64,000 nucleotides of DNA from Nonomuraea basaltis (GTDB lineage Bacteria; Actinomycetota; Actinomycetes; Streptosporangiales; Streptosporangiaceae), in contig NZ_VCJS01000022.1 of assembly GCF_005893125.1 (NCBI RefSeq), positions 1 to 64,000 of the forward strand, given 5' to 3'. Every line of letters begins with the position of its first letter. Position 1 is the first letter of the stretch. Below are positions 1 to 9,459 of this stretch, one piece after another. A program made the translations under genes and the position numbers. The notes under the pieces were generated by a model. It saw only the letters and a list, made by a program, of their open reading frames with translations. It was not told where the DNA came from and did not search any database.

Positions 1-19
1 GGACGGGGTGGTGGGCGGA

Positions 20-922
20 TCAGACGAGGGTGGCGCCGTGGACGGGGCCGTAGGCGGGTACAGCGGTATGGGCGGCGCCCGTGGTGGTCAGGCTGAGGGC
101 CAGGTCGCGGGCGTGCAGGGCGTCGATGGCCAGGAAGGCGCAGGTCGGGCCCGAGCCGGAGACGATCGCTCCCAGGGCGCCATGCTGGCGGCCCGCGTCG
201 AGGGTCGGGGCGAGCTCCGGGCGCAGGTTGAGGGCGGCGACCTGGAGGTCGTTGCTCAGGTGAGAGCCCAGGGCGTAGGCGTCGCCGGTGCCGAGGGCCT
301 CCAGCAGCGAGTCGTTCGGCTGGGGCCAGGGCACGTCGGCGGCCTCGGCCTCGCGAAGACGGTCGCATTCGGCGTACACGCTGGCCGTGGAGAGGCCGCC
401 GTTCGCCAGTGCGAACACCCAGTGGAAGGTGCCGCCGGTCGGCAGCTCGCTCAGTTGCTCACCCCGGCCGGTGCCGACGGCGGTGCCGCCGAGCAGGGAG
501 AACGGGACGTCGCTGCCGAGGTCGCCCGCGATCTCCATGAGGTCGTCGAAGGGCAACCCGAGCCCCCAGAGCTCGTTGCACGCCACGAGAGCCCCTGCGG
601 CGTCGGCGCTGCCTCCCGCCATCCCACCTGCCACGGGAATGTCCTTGTGGATGATCAGGTCGGCACCGTAGGTGCGACCGGCGTGCTTGGCGAGTGCGAG
701 GGCGGCCCGGATCGCCAGGTTGCTGTCGTCGACCGGCACTTGGTCGGACCACTTCCCGGTCACCGACACGGTGATCGACTCGGACTCCTTCGCCACCACC
801 TCGTCGAAGATCGATACGGCGTGGAAGACGTTGACCAGGTCGTGGTAGCCATCTTCCCTGAGCGGGCCGACAGAAAGCTGCACGTTGACCTTCGCGGGCA
901 CACGTACGGTCACCGAACTCAT
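20..922 (-). CDS. ispE: 4-diphosphocytidyl-2-C-methyl-D-erythritol kinase
   Basis: Phosphorylates CDP-methylerythritol in the MEP (non-mevalonate) isoprenoid pathway; cytosolic GHMP kinase. The roughly 300-residue product shows the N-terminal PAKVN motif with Lys11, the glycine-rich ATP loop PVAGGMAGGSADAAG at about residues 96-110, and GSDVPF with the candidate catalytic Asp138. Length is normal for the family. I prefer the ATG at 922; an in-frame GTG at 964 would add 14 residues without family support. In mycobacteria ispE follows ksgA directly; here four other genes lie between them. Function is secure, the exact start less so. Confidence 0.95.
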   Translation of the reverse strand: MSSVTVRVPAKVNVQLSVGPLREDGYHDLVNVFHAVSIFDEVVAKESESITVSVTGKWSDQVPVDDSNLAIRAALALAKHAGRTYGADLIIHKDIPVAGGMAGGSADAAGALVACNELWGLGLPFDDLMEIAGDLGSDVPFSLLGGTAVGTGRGEQLSELPTGGTFHWVFALANGGLSTASVYAECDRLREAEAADVPWPQPNDSLLEALGTGDAYALGSHLSNDLQVAALNLRPELAPTLDAGRQHGALGAIVSGSGPTCAFLAIDALHARDLALSLTTTGAAHTAVPAYGPVHGATLV

Positions 923-1191
923 TGATCTTCTGCCACTTTCATCGCTTGCCGGGGTCAAGGACACTCGATGTTATCCGCGCAGGCAGCCCTGACATGCGGT
1001 TCTCGAAATATGACTTACGGAACGACCGATTCCCCAGCACGCAGAGTCAAGTTGGCGGTGGTTTGCCGCTCCCCTTATCGGTAACGACGAGTGACCCCAC
1101 CGGCGTCCGATAGGTGGAATTCGATGGACGGGGCTGGCGTGCGATTGCCAACCTGGGAACGACGTTGGGGTTTCGGTCTAGGAGGGGCGCG

Positions 1192-2001
1192 TTGTCCGAG
1201 GTGACGGTTGTCGAGGTGCCGCAGTGGCGGGGGTCCGGGTCGCGTACGGCGGAGCGCCTTCGCGAGGGGGCTCGGCTGCTCGCCGACATGGTGGAAGGGG
1301 CTCGTCGGGTGTGTGTTGACGTCGATGACGACAGCCTGGTCACGACCGCGTCCAGGGTTCGTACGGCGCTCGCGGAGGCTCGGGACGGGCTGCTGATCAC
1401 TGCCGGCGGGGACTGCGGGGTCGAGCTGGAACCTGTGGCGGCGGCCAGGAGGCGGTATGGCGATCGGCTGGTCGTGGTGTGGTTCGACGCCCATGGGGAT
1501 TTGAACACGCCGGACTCGTCGTCCTCCGGGGCCTATCACGGGATGGTGCTGCGGGCGCTCACCGGGGACGGGCCTGAAGGGCTGGTGCCGGAGGTCCCGC
1601 TGGATCCGGGACGGATCGTGCTGGCAGGGGTGCGTGATCTTGATCCGCCTGAGGCGGCATTCGTCGCGGCCAAGGGGATTCGCCGGTTGGAGGTGGTGGA
1701 TGCCGCGCCTCTCGTGGAGGCGATAGCGACTGCCGCGGCCGGCGGGTCCGCGGACGGTGACGCCGTCGTCTATGTGCATATCGACTTCGACGTGCTGGAT
1801 CCGGAGGTCTTCCGGAGCGTGGGGTGCCCCACCCCTGGAGGGTTGCATCCTGAGCGGCTCCTGTCCTTGGTCGAGGCCATCGCCGAGCGGTTCGACGTCG
1901 TGGGGGTCGGGCTCATGGAGTATGAGCCTGCTCGGGATGAAGATCGGGAGCTGTTGTCCGGGCTCGTCGCGGGAGTGGTGGATGCTTGCGCTCGCAGGTG
2001 A
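1192..2001 (+). CDS. Arginase/agmatinase-family (ureohydrolase) protein
   Basis: Ureohydrolase fold, about 269 residues. Metal-site motifs are visible: WFDAHGD and the VHIDFDVLDP motif (DxDxxDP). The first family motif, normally GGDHS, reads GGDCGVE, so the usual first metal-binding His is Cys. The start is decided by a strong AGGAGG at 1180-1185 placed 6 nt before a TTG at 1192; this also gives the sensible N-terminus SEVTVVEVPQWRG. The upstream in-frame GTG at 1114 has no such site. Substrate (arginine, agmatine, guanidinobutyrate or other) cannot be told from sequence. It is a single gene between ispE and a convergent peptidase gene. Confidence 0.8.
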   Translation: MSEVTVVEVPQWRGSGSRTAERLREGARLLADMVEGARRVCVDVDDDSLVTTASRVRTALAEARDGLLITAGGDCGVELEPVAAARRRYGDRLVVVWFDAHGDLNTPDSSSSGAYHGMVLRALTGDGPEGLVPEVPLDPGRIVLAGVRDLDPPEAAFVAAKGIRRLEVVDAAPLVEAIATAAAGGSADGDAVVYVHIDFDVLDPEVFRSVGCPTPGGLHPERLLSLVEAIAERFDVVGVGLMEYEPARDEDRELLSGLVAGVVDACARR

Positions 2002-2022
2002 AGGATCTCGAGGCGGGGACTC

Positions 2023-2541
2023 CTAGCCCGGGCGTACGGTGCCGCGGAAGGTGGTGCGGTAGTAGGGCGATGTGAGGAAGTTGGTCTTCTTGACCACGTC
2101 GCCGGTCTTGGGGGCGTGGATCATCAGGCCTCTTCCCAGGTAGAGGGCCACGTGGGTCGGGTCGCCCGTGCCGCCGCCGAAGAAGAGCAGGTCCCCCACG
2201 CGGCGCGCGCCGCGCGCGATCCTGCGGCCCTGGCGGAACTGGGTGCCCGTGTAGTGGCTGAGGGTCACGCCGGCTCTGGACCAGGCGTAGAGGGTGAGGC
2301 CGCTGCAGTCGAAGCCTCGTGTGCCCGCTCCTCTGCCTATGCCGATGGTGGGGCCCTTCGCGGAGCCTCCGCCCCAGGAGAAGGAGACGCCCAGTTGGTC
2401 GAGGGCGGCCGAGGCGGCGATCTCGCCCCGGGTCGGCTTCTCCTTCAGGACCGCGGCCTGGGCTGTGCCGGGGGATGCGGCGAGGCCTGTGAGGAACCCG
2501 CCGGTGGCGGTGAGCCAGAGCAGGACGGTGCGGTGGATCAT
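2023..2541 (-). CDS. Secreted NlpC/P60 (C40) cell-wall peptidase
   Basis: About 172 residues: a signal peptide (hydrophobic stretch ending near AQAA, residue 28) followed by one NlpC/P60 domain. The catalytic Cys is in FDCSGL, the catalytic His in DPTHVALYLG, and a third polar residue is likely the His of MIHAP. The family cleaves D-glutamyl-meso-DAP or related peptidoglycan stem-peptide bonds; no binding domain is attached. The ATG at 2541 is chosen because GGGAGG lies just upstream and a signal peptide follows; longer in-frame starts add a segment without coding character. It ends convergently 22 bp from the arginase-like gene. Confidence 0.88.
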   Translation of the reverse strand: MIHRTVLLWLTATGGFLTGLAASPGTAQAAVLKEKPTRGEIAASAALDQLGVSFSWGGGSAKGPTIGIGRGAGTRGFDCSGLTLYAWSRAGVTLSHYTGTQFRQGRRIARGARRVGDLLFFGGGTGDPTHVALYLGRGLMIHAPKTGDVVKKTNFLTSPYYRTTFRGTVRPG

Positions 2542-3015
2542 GGTTGGCCTCCCGGGGTCCAGCCGTGGGTGGGTTGAGGAGGCCAGGATCGTGCGGCGGG
2601 GCGCGGCGGCGCGGGGCCGAATGCGGTTCTGTGGAGGACGTTGGGTTATCCACAATCGGCCGGGCTCGGAGATTGCGTGCACTGCATGGCCTGGCGCACC
2701 GAGGTCGGCGACGACGATCTGGCGCATGGAGGCATGAAATGTCGTGCCATCAGGGGATTTCGCGGATGTACGGGACCCTTGGGGAGGATTTCATGCTGGC
2801 TTGGAAGGCGGGCTACCCCTGCCCGGGCATCACCCTGATGCAAACCGGAGTATGGGCACGGTTGCGGCTTCACGATCCGTAGCAAGGGCTCGCCGATGGC
2901 GGCCCCGAACCCCCAACCCACCGCTGCGTCCGCAGCCGGGTCGGGGTTCGCTGCCGTGTCGGGATGCCGGATCCTTGCGACCGCCCCGCAGGGGCGGCGG
3001 GCAATCGGGGGAGAC
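2542..3015. other. Intergenic region between C40 and S8 genes
   Basis: This 474-bp divergent gap should carry both promoters. I see no gene in it. It contains one perfect TTATCCACA sequence at 2646-2654, which matches the general DnaA-box consensus, but it is isolated. Confidence 0.4.
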
Positions 3016-4221
3016 ATGCCAGTAGGCAAGAAGTACTGCATCCTGCGCGATCTCGGCGGGGTGAGCATGGCCAGTCCGTTCGACTCGGCGCGACCGACGA
3101 TCGGGCCGTTGATCGAGGTCGTCAGCGAGCCGCACGTGGAGGTCGCAGAGCTGGACAAACGCGAGATCCGCGAGCTGGCCCGCGACCCCGAGGTGCGGGC
3201 GGTGGCACCGGTGATGCCGACGAAGCTGATCCGGCCGGTGGAGATGGGAAACCACAGGGAGACCGGCGAGGCCTCCACCGGAGTCACCTGGGGCGTGAAG
3301 GCGGTGGGCGCCGACGTGTCACGGTGCTCGGGCGCGAACGTCGTCGTGTCCGTCCTGGACACCGGGATCGACGCCACGCACCCCGCCTTCAACGGGGTGA
3401 ACCTGGTCCAGGAGGACTTCTCCGGCTCGGGCATCGGCGACAAGTTCGGCCACGGCACGCACTGCGCGGGCACGATCTTCGGCCGGGCGGTGGCGGGCAC
3501 CCGCATCGGCGTCGCGCCCGGCGTGACGAAGGCGCTGATCGGCAAGGTCCTCGACGACAACGGGGGCGGCGACACCGAGATGCTGCTGCGCGGGATGGAA
3601 TGGGCGCTGCACCAGGGCGCCCAGGTCATCTCGATGTCCATCGGCTACGACTTCCCCGGCTACGTGCAGTCCCTCATCGATTTTTTGGGACTGCGACCGG
3701 ACGTCGCGACCTCCAAAGCCCTTGAGGCCTACCGCGCCAACCTGCGCCTCTTCGACGCGCTGATGCAGCTCATCGCCCGCCGTGAGGCGCTCGGGGAGGG
3801 CATCGTCGGCACGATCGTCACCGCCGCCGCGGGGAACGAGAGCTTCCGTCCCGAGTTCGAGATCGCCGTCGCGCTGCCGGCCGCCGCGGAGGGCGTGGTC
3901 TCGGTCGGCGCCCTGGAGCAGACGCCCAACGGCCTGGTGCCCGCCGTCTTCTCCAACACCTTCCCGCAGATCAGCGCACCGGGAGTGGACATCCTGTCCG
4001 CGGAGCTCGGCGGCGAACTGGTCGCCGCGTCCGGAACGAGCATGGCGACGCCGCACGTCGCCGGCGTGCTGGCCCTGTGGTGGGAGGAGGTCATGAAGTC
4101 GCCGGTGCCGGTGAAGGCCGCGACGGTCATGGCACGCATGCTCGCGCACGCCTCCGTCACACCGTTCGCTCCCAACATGGACATCGAGGACCGCGGAATC
4201 GGCATCGTCCGCGCCCCCTAG
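3016..4221 (+). CDS. S8 family subtilisin-like serine protease
   Basis: About 401 residues. The catalytic triad is visible: Asp115 (VLDTGID), His146 (GHGTHCAG) and Ser342 (GTSMATPHVAG), with oxyanion Asn274 (AAGNES). Residues about 30-72 resemble an I9-type propeptide, yet no signal peptide precedes it, so the enzyme may be intracellular or exported by a non-Sec route. Between the catalytic His and Asn there is an extra, partly helical segment (about residues 215-262). The ATG at 3016 has a GGGGGAG Shine-Dalgarno; the reading frame is open further upstream but without a better start. It stands alone between divergent C40 and convergent rsmA genes. Confidence 0.9.
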   Translation: MPVGKKYCILRDLGGVSMASPFDSARPTIGPLIEVVSEPHVEVAELDKREIRELARDPEVRAVAPVMPTKLIRPVEMGNHRETGEASTGVTWGVKAVGADVSRCSGANVVVSVLDTGIDATHPAFNGVNLVQEDFSGSGIGDKFGHGTHCAGTIFGRAVAGTRIGVAPGVTKALIGKVLDDNGGGDTEMLLRGMEWALHQGAQVISMSIGYDFPGYVQSLIDFLGLRPDVATSKALEAYRANLRLFDALMQLIARREALGEGIVGTIVTAAAGNESFRPEFEIAVALPAAAEGVVSVGALEQTPNGLVPAVFSNTFPQISAPGVDILSAELGGELVAASGTSMATPHVAGVLALWWEEVMKSPVPVKAATVMARMLAHASVTPFAPNMDIEDRGIGIVRAP

Positions 4222-4286
4222 CCCGTCCTGACCACTGGAGGCCGGCGTCTCTTGCCGGTGCGGACGGCGACGTCGGCCCACCGGCG

Positions 4287-4315
4287 TCCACAGATGGCCT
4301 CTATTCTGCTGTGGA
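4287..4315. terminator. Weak hairpin between convergent S8 and rsmA genes
   Basis: TCCACAG (4287-4293) is inverted as CTGTGGA (4309-4315) with a 15-nt loop, in the gap between two convergent genes. The stem is short and there is no T-run, so a terminator role is tentative. Confidence 0.3.
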
Positions 4316-4402
4316 TGGGAGGAAGCAGGGTGGGGGAGGTGGTGGATGACTGCCATGGCCAGAAGGCGGCGGGGGTGAGCCGCGCCTTCCCCTTCAGGGC
4401 CG

Positions 4403-5245
4403 TCAGGGCTTGAGTTCGGCTATGCGGGCGAAGGATGTGACGTCGAGTTGCTCGCCTCTGGCCGACGGGTCCACGCCGGCCGCCCGGAGTATGCGCTCCG
4501 CCTCGGCCGCGCTGCCCGCCCACGACGCCAGGGCAGCGCGGAGGGTCTTGCGGCGCTGGGCGAAGGCGGCGTCCACCACGGCGAACACCTGCTTGCGCGA
4601 CGCCGACGTGGCGGGCGGTTCGCGGCGGGTGAGGGAGACGAGGCCGGAGTCGACGTTAGGGACGGGCCAGAAGACGGTACGGCCCACGGGGCCCGCCCTG
4701 CGTACGTCCGCATACCAGGCGGCCTTGACCGACGGCACCCCGTACACCTTCGAGCCGGGCCCCGCGGCGAGGCGGTCGGCCACCTCGGACTGCACCATGA
4801 TCAGGCCCTTGCGCAGGGACGGGAGGACCTCCAGGACGTGCAGCACCACCGGGACGGCCACGTTGTACGGGAGGTTGGCGACCAGGGCCGTGGGGGTGAA
4901 GCCCGACAGATCGTCGAGTGTGATCTTCATGGCGTCGGCGTTGATGACCGTGAGCTTGTCGGACAGGCCGCGGTCGGCGACGGTGATGGGGAGCTGGGCG
5001 GCGAGCACCGGATCGATCTCGACGGCCACCACGTGCGCGGCGGACGGCAGCAGGGCTAGGGTGAGCGAGCCGAGCCCCGGCCCCACCTCTATGACCACGT
5101 CATCCGGCGACAGATCGGCCACGCGGACGATGCGCCGGACGGTCCCCGCGTCGATCACGAAGTTCTGGCCAAGCCTTTTTGTCGGACGAAGATTTAGCTT
5201 ATCCGCCAAAATACGTATTTCTGCAGGGCCCAACAGCCTCATCAT
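4403..5245 (-). CDS. rsmA: 16S rRNA (adenine1518/1519-N6)-dimethyltransferase
   Basis: KsgA/RsmA dimethylates two adjacent adenines in the 3' hairpin of 16S rRNA late in 30S assembly, using SAM. The 280-residue product has the SAM loop [12 protein letters not shown], the acidic VAVEID motif and the catalytic NLPYN motif. Tandem ATGs at 5245 and 5242 follow GGGAG with about 9 nt spacing; 5245 is used. It is divergent from the kinase gene with only about 65 bp between, so the promoters must overlap. In many actinobacteria this gene follows rpfB directly; here two plus-strand genes separate it from the DUF348 gene. Confidence 0.95.
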   Translation of the reverse strand: MMRLLGPAEIRILADKLNLRPTKRLGQNFVIDAGTVRRIVRVADLSPDDVVIEVGPGLGSLTLALLPSAAHVVAVEIDPVLAAQLPITVADRGLSDKLTVINADAMKITLDDLSGFTPTALVANLPYNVAVPVVLHVLEVLPSLRKGLIMVQSEVADRLAAGPGSKVYGVPSVKAAWYADVRRAGPVGRTVFWPVPNVDSGLVSLTRREPPATSASRKQVFAVVDAAFAQRRKTLRAALASWAGSAAEAERILRAAGVDPSARGEQLDVTSFARIAELKP

Positions 5246-5309
5246 CCAACCAGTCTCCCGCATCGAAGAACCAGCGATGGCGGATGGGGAGACCAAAGGA
5301 GAGGATGGC

Positions 5310-7421
5310 GTGGAACAGGAAGGGACGTCCCTCATGGAGCCAACGGGCGCCGCGCCGCTCCGCCCGACGGATTTGCGGGAGATCGGGCCGTACCGGCTGC
5401 TGGGGCGACTCGGCGAGGGCGGTATGGGGACAGTGTTCCTCGCTCGGGCGCCGACGGGGCGCTTTGTCGCGCTCAAGGTCGTGAAGGCCGAGTTCGCCAA
5501 TCAGGAGGGGTTCGCGGCCAGGTTCCATGCGGAGGTCGAGAACGCTCGCCGGGTGGCGTCGTTCTGCACGGCCCAGGTGCTGGACAACGGCAACACCGGG
5601 GACGGGCGGCCGTACATGGTGACCGAGTACATCGCGGGCACCCCCATGTCCGACCAGATTACGAAATATGGGGCTCTGGAGCCGGGGCCGTTGCACGGCG
5701 TGGGACTCGGGGTCGCGGCCGCGTTGGCCGCGATCCACGTGGCGGGGCTCGTGCACAGGGATCTGAAGCCCGCCAACGTGATCCTTTCGCTGTCGGGGCC
5801 GCGGGTGATCGACTTCGGGATCGCCAGGGCGCTCGACAGGGAGACGGGGTTCACGCTTTCCGGGGAGCTGCTGGGCAGTCCCGGGTGGTGGGCGCCCGAG
5901 CAGGTACGCGGTGAGGCGGTCAGCCCGGCGGTCGACATCTTCGCCTGGGGCTGCCTGGTGGCGTACGCGGGTAACGGGCGGCACCCGTTCGGCCGGGGCG
6001 ACCCCATCACGCTGGCCTCCCGCGTGCTGAACACCCCGCCGGACCTGGGTGCGCTGCCCGCGCCGCTGAACGAGCTGGTACGGCGGGCCACCTCGATGGA
6101 TCCCGCGCTGCGTCCGACGGCGCAGGAGCTGCTGATCGCGCTGGTGGGCGGCAGTGCGCCGGCGGTCTCGGCCAATCCGCCCACCCTGGTCGCGACCGAC
6201 ATGCTCAGCGACTGGCAGCCGCCGCAGAACGTCGTCGACGAGCCCGACATCACGGCGACGTTCAGCACTCCGCCGCCGAGCGACACCATGGGCAAGGCGC
6301 CCAGCAGGCCAGGCGTTCCTGGCACGTCCGGCGTTCCTGGCGCCTCCGGCGTTCCTGGCACGTCCGGCGTTCCTGGCGCCTCCGGCGTGCCTGGCACGTC
6401 CGGCGTTCCTGGCGCCGGCAAGGGCCCCGGCAGCTCCGGTGCACCGGCGGGCGGGCCGGGCGGGCCCGGCCCCTCGAATGCGCCGGGCGTGCCGCGGCAG
6501 GGCCAGCCGTCCATCGAGGAGCGGGCGCGCGAGGAGGAGCAGGCGGCCAAGGAGGAGCTGGCCCGGTGGCCCGCCCAGGCACAGGGCAAAGCACCAGGTC
6601 AGGAGCGGCCACGGCTGCGCGGGCTGTTACGGAGGGACGATCGGAAGAAGGAGCGGCAGGCTCCCCCCGGAGGGCGGGAACCCCAGACTCAGCTGCCGCA
6701 GACGGCTCCCGGAGTGCCAGAGCCCCAGCTACGGCGAGGAAGCCTCGCAGCTCAGGTGCGGCCGCCGACGTTGCCCGGACACGAGCAATTACGGCAGATG
6801 GGGCATTCCGAGCAGCGCGCCGTCGACACCCAGCCCGGCGAGCAGGGCGTACCGGGCGCCCCGGAGCTGCTCCCGAGCGAGCCCGACACCATCGGCGGGA
6901 CGAGGACCCCGGGCACCCGGTGGCTCATCGCCGCCGCGGCGGCGGTGCTGGCCATCGTCGTCACGGGTGCCGTGCTGATCGTCACGTCCGGCCGGAACAC
7001 CGTCACCTCCGGCCCCGGCAACCCCTCCCAGGCCGCCGCCACGGCCCGTCCCAACGACGTGGGCCGCAGGTTCCCGCTGGGCAACGCGTTCGACGACCCG
7101 ATCGCGATCGTCGCGGCGGCTCCCGAGTGCGGGCTGAAGGAGTACGAGGGCAAGACCGCGACCCAGGGCCAGCTCTGCGTGATCCGCTGGACGATGCTCA
7201 ACCCGGGCGGCGAGCGCCGGGTGCTGATCCAGCCGGTCGTCACCATGGTCGACGACCGCGGCGGCGAGCACGACCCGGCCGCCGTCACACTGCCCCCGGC
7301 CATCCTGCCGGGCGCCCGGGTCGACAGCGCCTTCGTGTTCGACCTGGCCAGCTACCGCACGCCGGTGAAGCTGACGGCGACCATGCTCGAGAACGGCAAG
7401 CAGATCGAGGTGGCGTTGTGA
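5310..7421 (+). CDS. PknB-type membrane Ser/Thr protein kinase with GVPG repeats
   Basis: About 703 residues. The cytoplasmic kinase domain (about 27-285) has the glycine loop GRLGEGGMG, Lys56 (VALKVVK), HRDLKPAN with Asp151 and DFG with Asp168, so it looks active. A long Pro/Gly/Glu-rich linker follows, including six GVPG(T/A)S units. One membrane helix lies near residue 537, then an extracellular domain resembling DUF4352-type beta folds. The GTG at 5310 has AAAGGAG 8 nt upstream; ATGs at 5277 and 5334 are alternatives. Its stop overlaps the start of the FG-GAP gene, implying joint translation. Targets are unknown. Confidence 0.9.
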   Translation: MEQEGTSLMEPTGAAPLRPTDLREIGPYRLLGRLGEGGMGTVFLARAPTGRFVALKVVKAEFANQEGFAARFHAEVENARRVASFCTAQVLDNGNTGDGRPYMVTEYIAGTPMSDQITKYGALEPGPLHGVGLGVAAALAAIHVAGLVHRDLKPANVILSLSGPRVIDFGIARALDRETGFTLSGELLGSPGWWAPEQVRGEAVSPAVDIFAWGCLVAYAGNGRHPFGRGDPITLASRVLNTPPDLGALPAPLNELVRRATSMDPALRPTAQELLIALVGGSAPAVSANPPTLVATDMLSDWQPPQNVVDEPDITATFSTPPPSDTMGKAPSRPGVPGTSGVPGASGVPGTSGVPGASGVPGTSGVPGAGKGPGSSGAPAGGPGGPGPSNAPGVPRQGQPSIEERAREEEQAAKEELARWPAQAQGKAPGQERPRLRGLLRRDDRKKERQAPPGGREPQTQLPQTAPGVPEPQLRRGSLAAQVRPPTLPGHEQLRQMGHSEQRAVDTQPGEQGVPGAPELLPSEPDTIGGTRTPGTRWLIAAAAAVLAIVVTGAVLIVTSGRNTVTSGPGNPSQAAATARPNDVGRRFPLGNAFDDPIAIVAAAPECGLKEYEGKTATQGQLCVIRWTMLNPGGERRVLIQPVVTMVDDRGGEHDPAAVTLPPAILPGARVDSAFVFDLASYRTPVKLTATMLENGKQIEVAL
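6312..6419 (+). repeat. In-frame 18-bp tandem repeat encoding GVPG(T/A)S
   Basis: Six consecutive 18-bp units encode alternating GVPGTS and GVPGAS, so the true period is 36 bp repeated three times. The array sits in the linker between the kinase domain and the membrane helix. Near-perfect DNA identity between units suggests recent expansion or ongoing length variation. Confidence 0.85.
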
Positions 7422-8617
7422 GGATTCGAGCCACGCTCATCGCGTTCCTGCTCGCCACCGGCGCGCCGCTGCTGCCGGCCTCCACCGCCACCGCGGCGGC
7501 CTGCGCCGGGGCCGCCGACTTCGACGGTGACGGCGTGGACGACGTGGCGGTGGGCGACCCGTTCGCGGACGACCAGAAGGGCGCCGTGCACGTGCTGTCC
7601 GGCGGCAAGGTGGTCCCCGTCTCCGTGCCCGGCCTGGTCAGGGGCGATGCCTTCGGCTGGTCGGCACGCCTGGCGAAGGTCAACGGCGACGCCTGCGCCG
7701 ACCTGGTGATCGGCGCCCCGTACGCGGATGTGGACGGCACCGAGGACGCCGGGGCCGCGTACGTCGTCTACGGCGGCGGCGCCACGCCCCCGCAGCGCCT
7801 GACCGCCCCGCAGCCGCAACGGTTCGCGCACTTCGGCTGGTCGCTGGCGACGCGGGGGGATCTGGTGGCGATCAGCGCGCCGTACGAGGACGAGTCGCAA
7901 CTCCTCGACGTGGGCGCTCTCTACGTGCGCAGGGGCACGGGCGAGCTGCGCAGGATCAGTCAGGAGACCGTGGACGTACGCGGCAACAGCGAGGTGGGCG
8001 ACCAGTTCGGCTGGTCGATGGCGTTCGGGCCGAAGAACGGCCTCGTCGTCGGCGTCCCTTACGAGAACGACGACGGCGCGGGCCGCCAGGTCGAGGCAGG
8101 AAAGATCGACTCGGGCTCGGTCGTGTTCATCGACGACGTGCTGGCCGCCGAGATCACGAGCCTGAAGCTGGACTCGCCGACCAACGCCTCGGGCGACAGG
8201 TACGGCTACGCGGTGGCGTACTCCGAGGGCTCCGGCTACGCGGTGAGCTCTCCGGGCCCCGGCTACGTGCAGCTGCTCAACCCCGCCAGGAAGCCGATCA
8301 GAACGGTGACGCAGGGCGGTAAGCAGGCGTTCGGGTTCTCGCTGGCCGGGTCGGCGGACGGCAGGCTGGCCATCGGCGCCCCGTACGGCGGCGGCGTCCG
8401 CATCGTGTCGTGGAAGAGCGCCGCCGAGGACCGGCGGGTGCCGGGAGGCGACGGGCTGTTCGGCTGGTCGGTGGCGTTCAGCGGCAACAAGCTGTTCGTG
8501 GGGCAGCCGGACGCGCAGCCGTACGGGAAGGTCGCGGTGGCCGGGCGGAACGCCGAGGCCCTCGATCCGCTCCAGCCGCCCAAGGGCGCCGACTTCGGGG
8601 TGTCGGTGTCCGGCTGA
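7418..8617 (+). CDS. Secreted FG-GAP (integrin-alpha type) beta-propeller protein
   Basis: 399 residues with a signal peptide ending near TATAAA. Several FG-GAP repeats follow, seen as recurring FGWS/GDxFGWS and IGAPYA-type motifs with calcium-binding-like loops such as DFDGDGVDD. The predicted fold is a secreted seven-bladed beta-propeller; the family binds protein or sugar ligands, and no enzyme motif is visible. Its GTG start overlaps the kinase stop codon as GTGA, which implies translational coupling. The pairing suggests an extracellular partner of the kinase's outer domain, but that is inference. Confidence 0.85.
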   Translation: MRIRATLIAFLLATGAPLLPASTATAAACAGAADFDGDGVDDVAVGDPFADDQKGAVHVLSGGKVVPVSVPGLVRGDAFGWSARLAKVNGDACADLVIGAPYADVDGTEDAGAAYVVYGGGATPPQRLTAPQPQRFAHFGWSLATRGDLVAISAPYEDESQLLDVGALYVRRGTGELRRISQETVDVRGNSEVGDQFGWSMAFGPKNGLVVGVPYENDDGAGRQVEAGKIDSGSVVFIDDVLAAEITSLKLDSPTNASGDRYGYAVAYSEGSGYAVSSPGPGYVQLLNPARKPIRTVTQGGKQAFGFSLAGSADGRLAIGAPYGGGVRIVSWKSAAEDRRVPGGDGLFGWSVAFSGNKLFVGQPDAQPYGKVAVAGRNAEALDPLQPPKGADFGVSVSG

Positions 8618-8691
8618 CCGAAGCAGGGGGCGCTCCGGGCTGTACGCCTGCGGGTCAGCCCGGGCCTCGCACGCGGCCGGCGCCCGCCGGT

Positions 8692-9360
8692 TCAGCGTGC
8701 GACGGCCGGCTGGACCGGCACGGTACGCGGCGGGGTGACCGTGATGACCGTGCCGTCCTTGGGGAAGCTGCCGAGCGGCGGGCTCACCTGATAGCCGTCG
8801 CCCAGGTCGATTCGCTTCTGGCGGAGCACCTCGCGTACCGTGCGGGCGGTGGTGCGGGAGGTGAGCCGGGTGGCGCCGGCGACCACGTACACCTTGCGCT
8901 TGGTGTCGACGGTGAGTGACATTCCGGACAGCGGCACCTTCCCGTCGCGGGGTGCGGAGATCTTGCCGGCCGCCGGGGCGATGTCGAGCTCGGCGAGGGC
9001 GTCGCCGACGTTCGTGCTGGTGACCAGATGTTCGGTGGTCCGGCCGTCCACGGTCAGGGTGATGGGGCGGGCGCGGCGTACCTCGATCCTGGTTCCGTCG
9101 GACACGTCCTCCTGCGCCGCCGGACGTACGACGTCGCCGAAGTCCAGCGACACCCCGGCGTCGCCGAGCGCCTCGTGTACGGTCCCGGCGAAGCTGCGTA
9201 CCGCCATGGGTTCGCCGTCGACGACCACGACCACGTCCTTGGCCAGGACCGACACGGCGACGAGCGCGCCCACCGCAACGGCCCCGGCCAGGCACACCAC
9301 CGGCGTCCACGGGGAGCGCCACGGGATCGGGGGACGCGGCGCACGTCTCCTGCCTCGCAC
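8692..9360 (-). CDS. DUF348 (ubiquitin-like) membrane-anchored protein in the rpfB position
   Basis: 222 residues: a basic N-terminus, one membrane helix (about 19-40), then three DUF348 beta-grasp repeats (starting near VVVVVDGEP, ITLTVDGRT and VYVVAGAT). This is the N-terminal architecture of RpfB, but the G5 domain and the C-terminal transglycosylase-like domain are absent and the protein simply ends. It lies directly downstream of tatD, where actinobacteria normally keep rpfB. The GTG at 9360 is favoured by GGAGG 6 nt upstream; an ATG at 9384 would add 8 residues. A role as a muralytic enzyme is not supported. Confidence 0.85.
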   Translation of the reverse strand: MRGRRRAPRPPIPWRSPWTPVVCLAGAVAVGALVAVSVLAKDVVVVVDGEPMAVRSFAGTVHEALGDAGVSLDFGDVVRPAAQEDVSDGTRIEVRRARPITLTVDGRTTEHLVTSTNVGDALAELDIAPAAGKISAPRDGKVPLSGMSLTVDTKRKVYVVAGATRLTSRTTARTVREVLRQKRIDLGDGYQVSPPLGSFPKDGTVITVTPPRTVPVQPAVAR

Positions 9361-9459
9361 GAACCACCTCCGGTAACATGCCACCTGAGATGACGGAACG
9401 TAACTGTACGAACGCTATCCGTGTCCACGGCCTCTATCCACCGGTTCACCAAAAGATGG

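Noticed and set aside
8..925. Long plus-strand frame opposite ispE
   Set aside because: Mirror of the ispE coding frame caused by high GC; composition (Gly/Arg/Ala/Val) has no family features.
2646..2654. Perfect TTATCCACA DnaA-box-like sequence
   Set aside because: Single copy with no cluster, no AT-rich stretch and no replication genes nearby; not an origin.
6312..6419. Short tandem array considered as CRISPR-like
   Set aside because: Units are contiguous, in frame and without spacers; it is a coding repeat in the kinase linker.
7352..9379. 675-codon minus-strand frame across FG-GAP and DUF348 genes
   Set aside because: Arg/Pro/Ala-rich antisense artefact; the FG-GAP and DUF348 frames have clear domains and starts.
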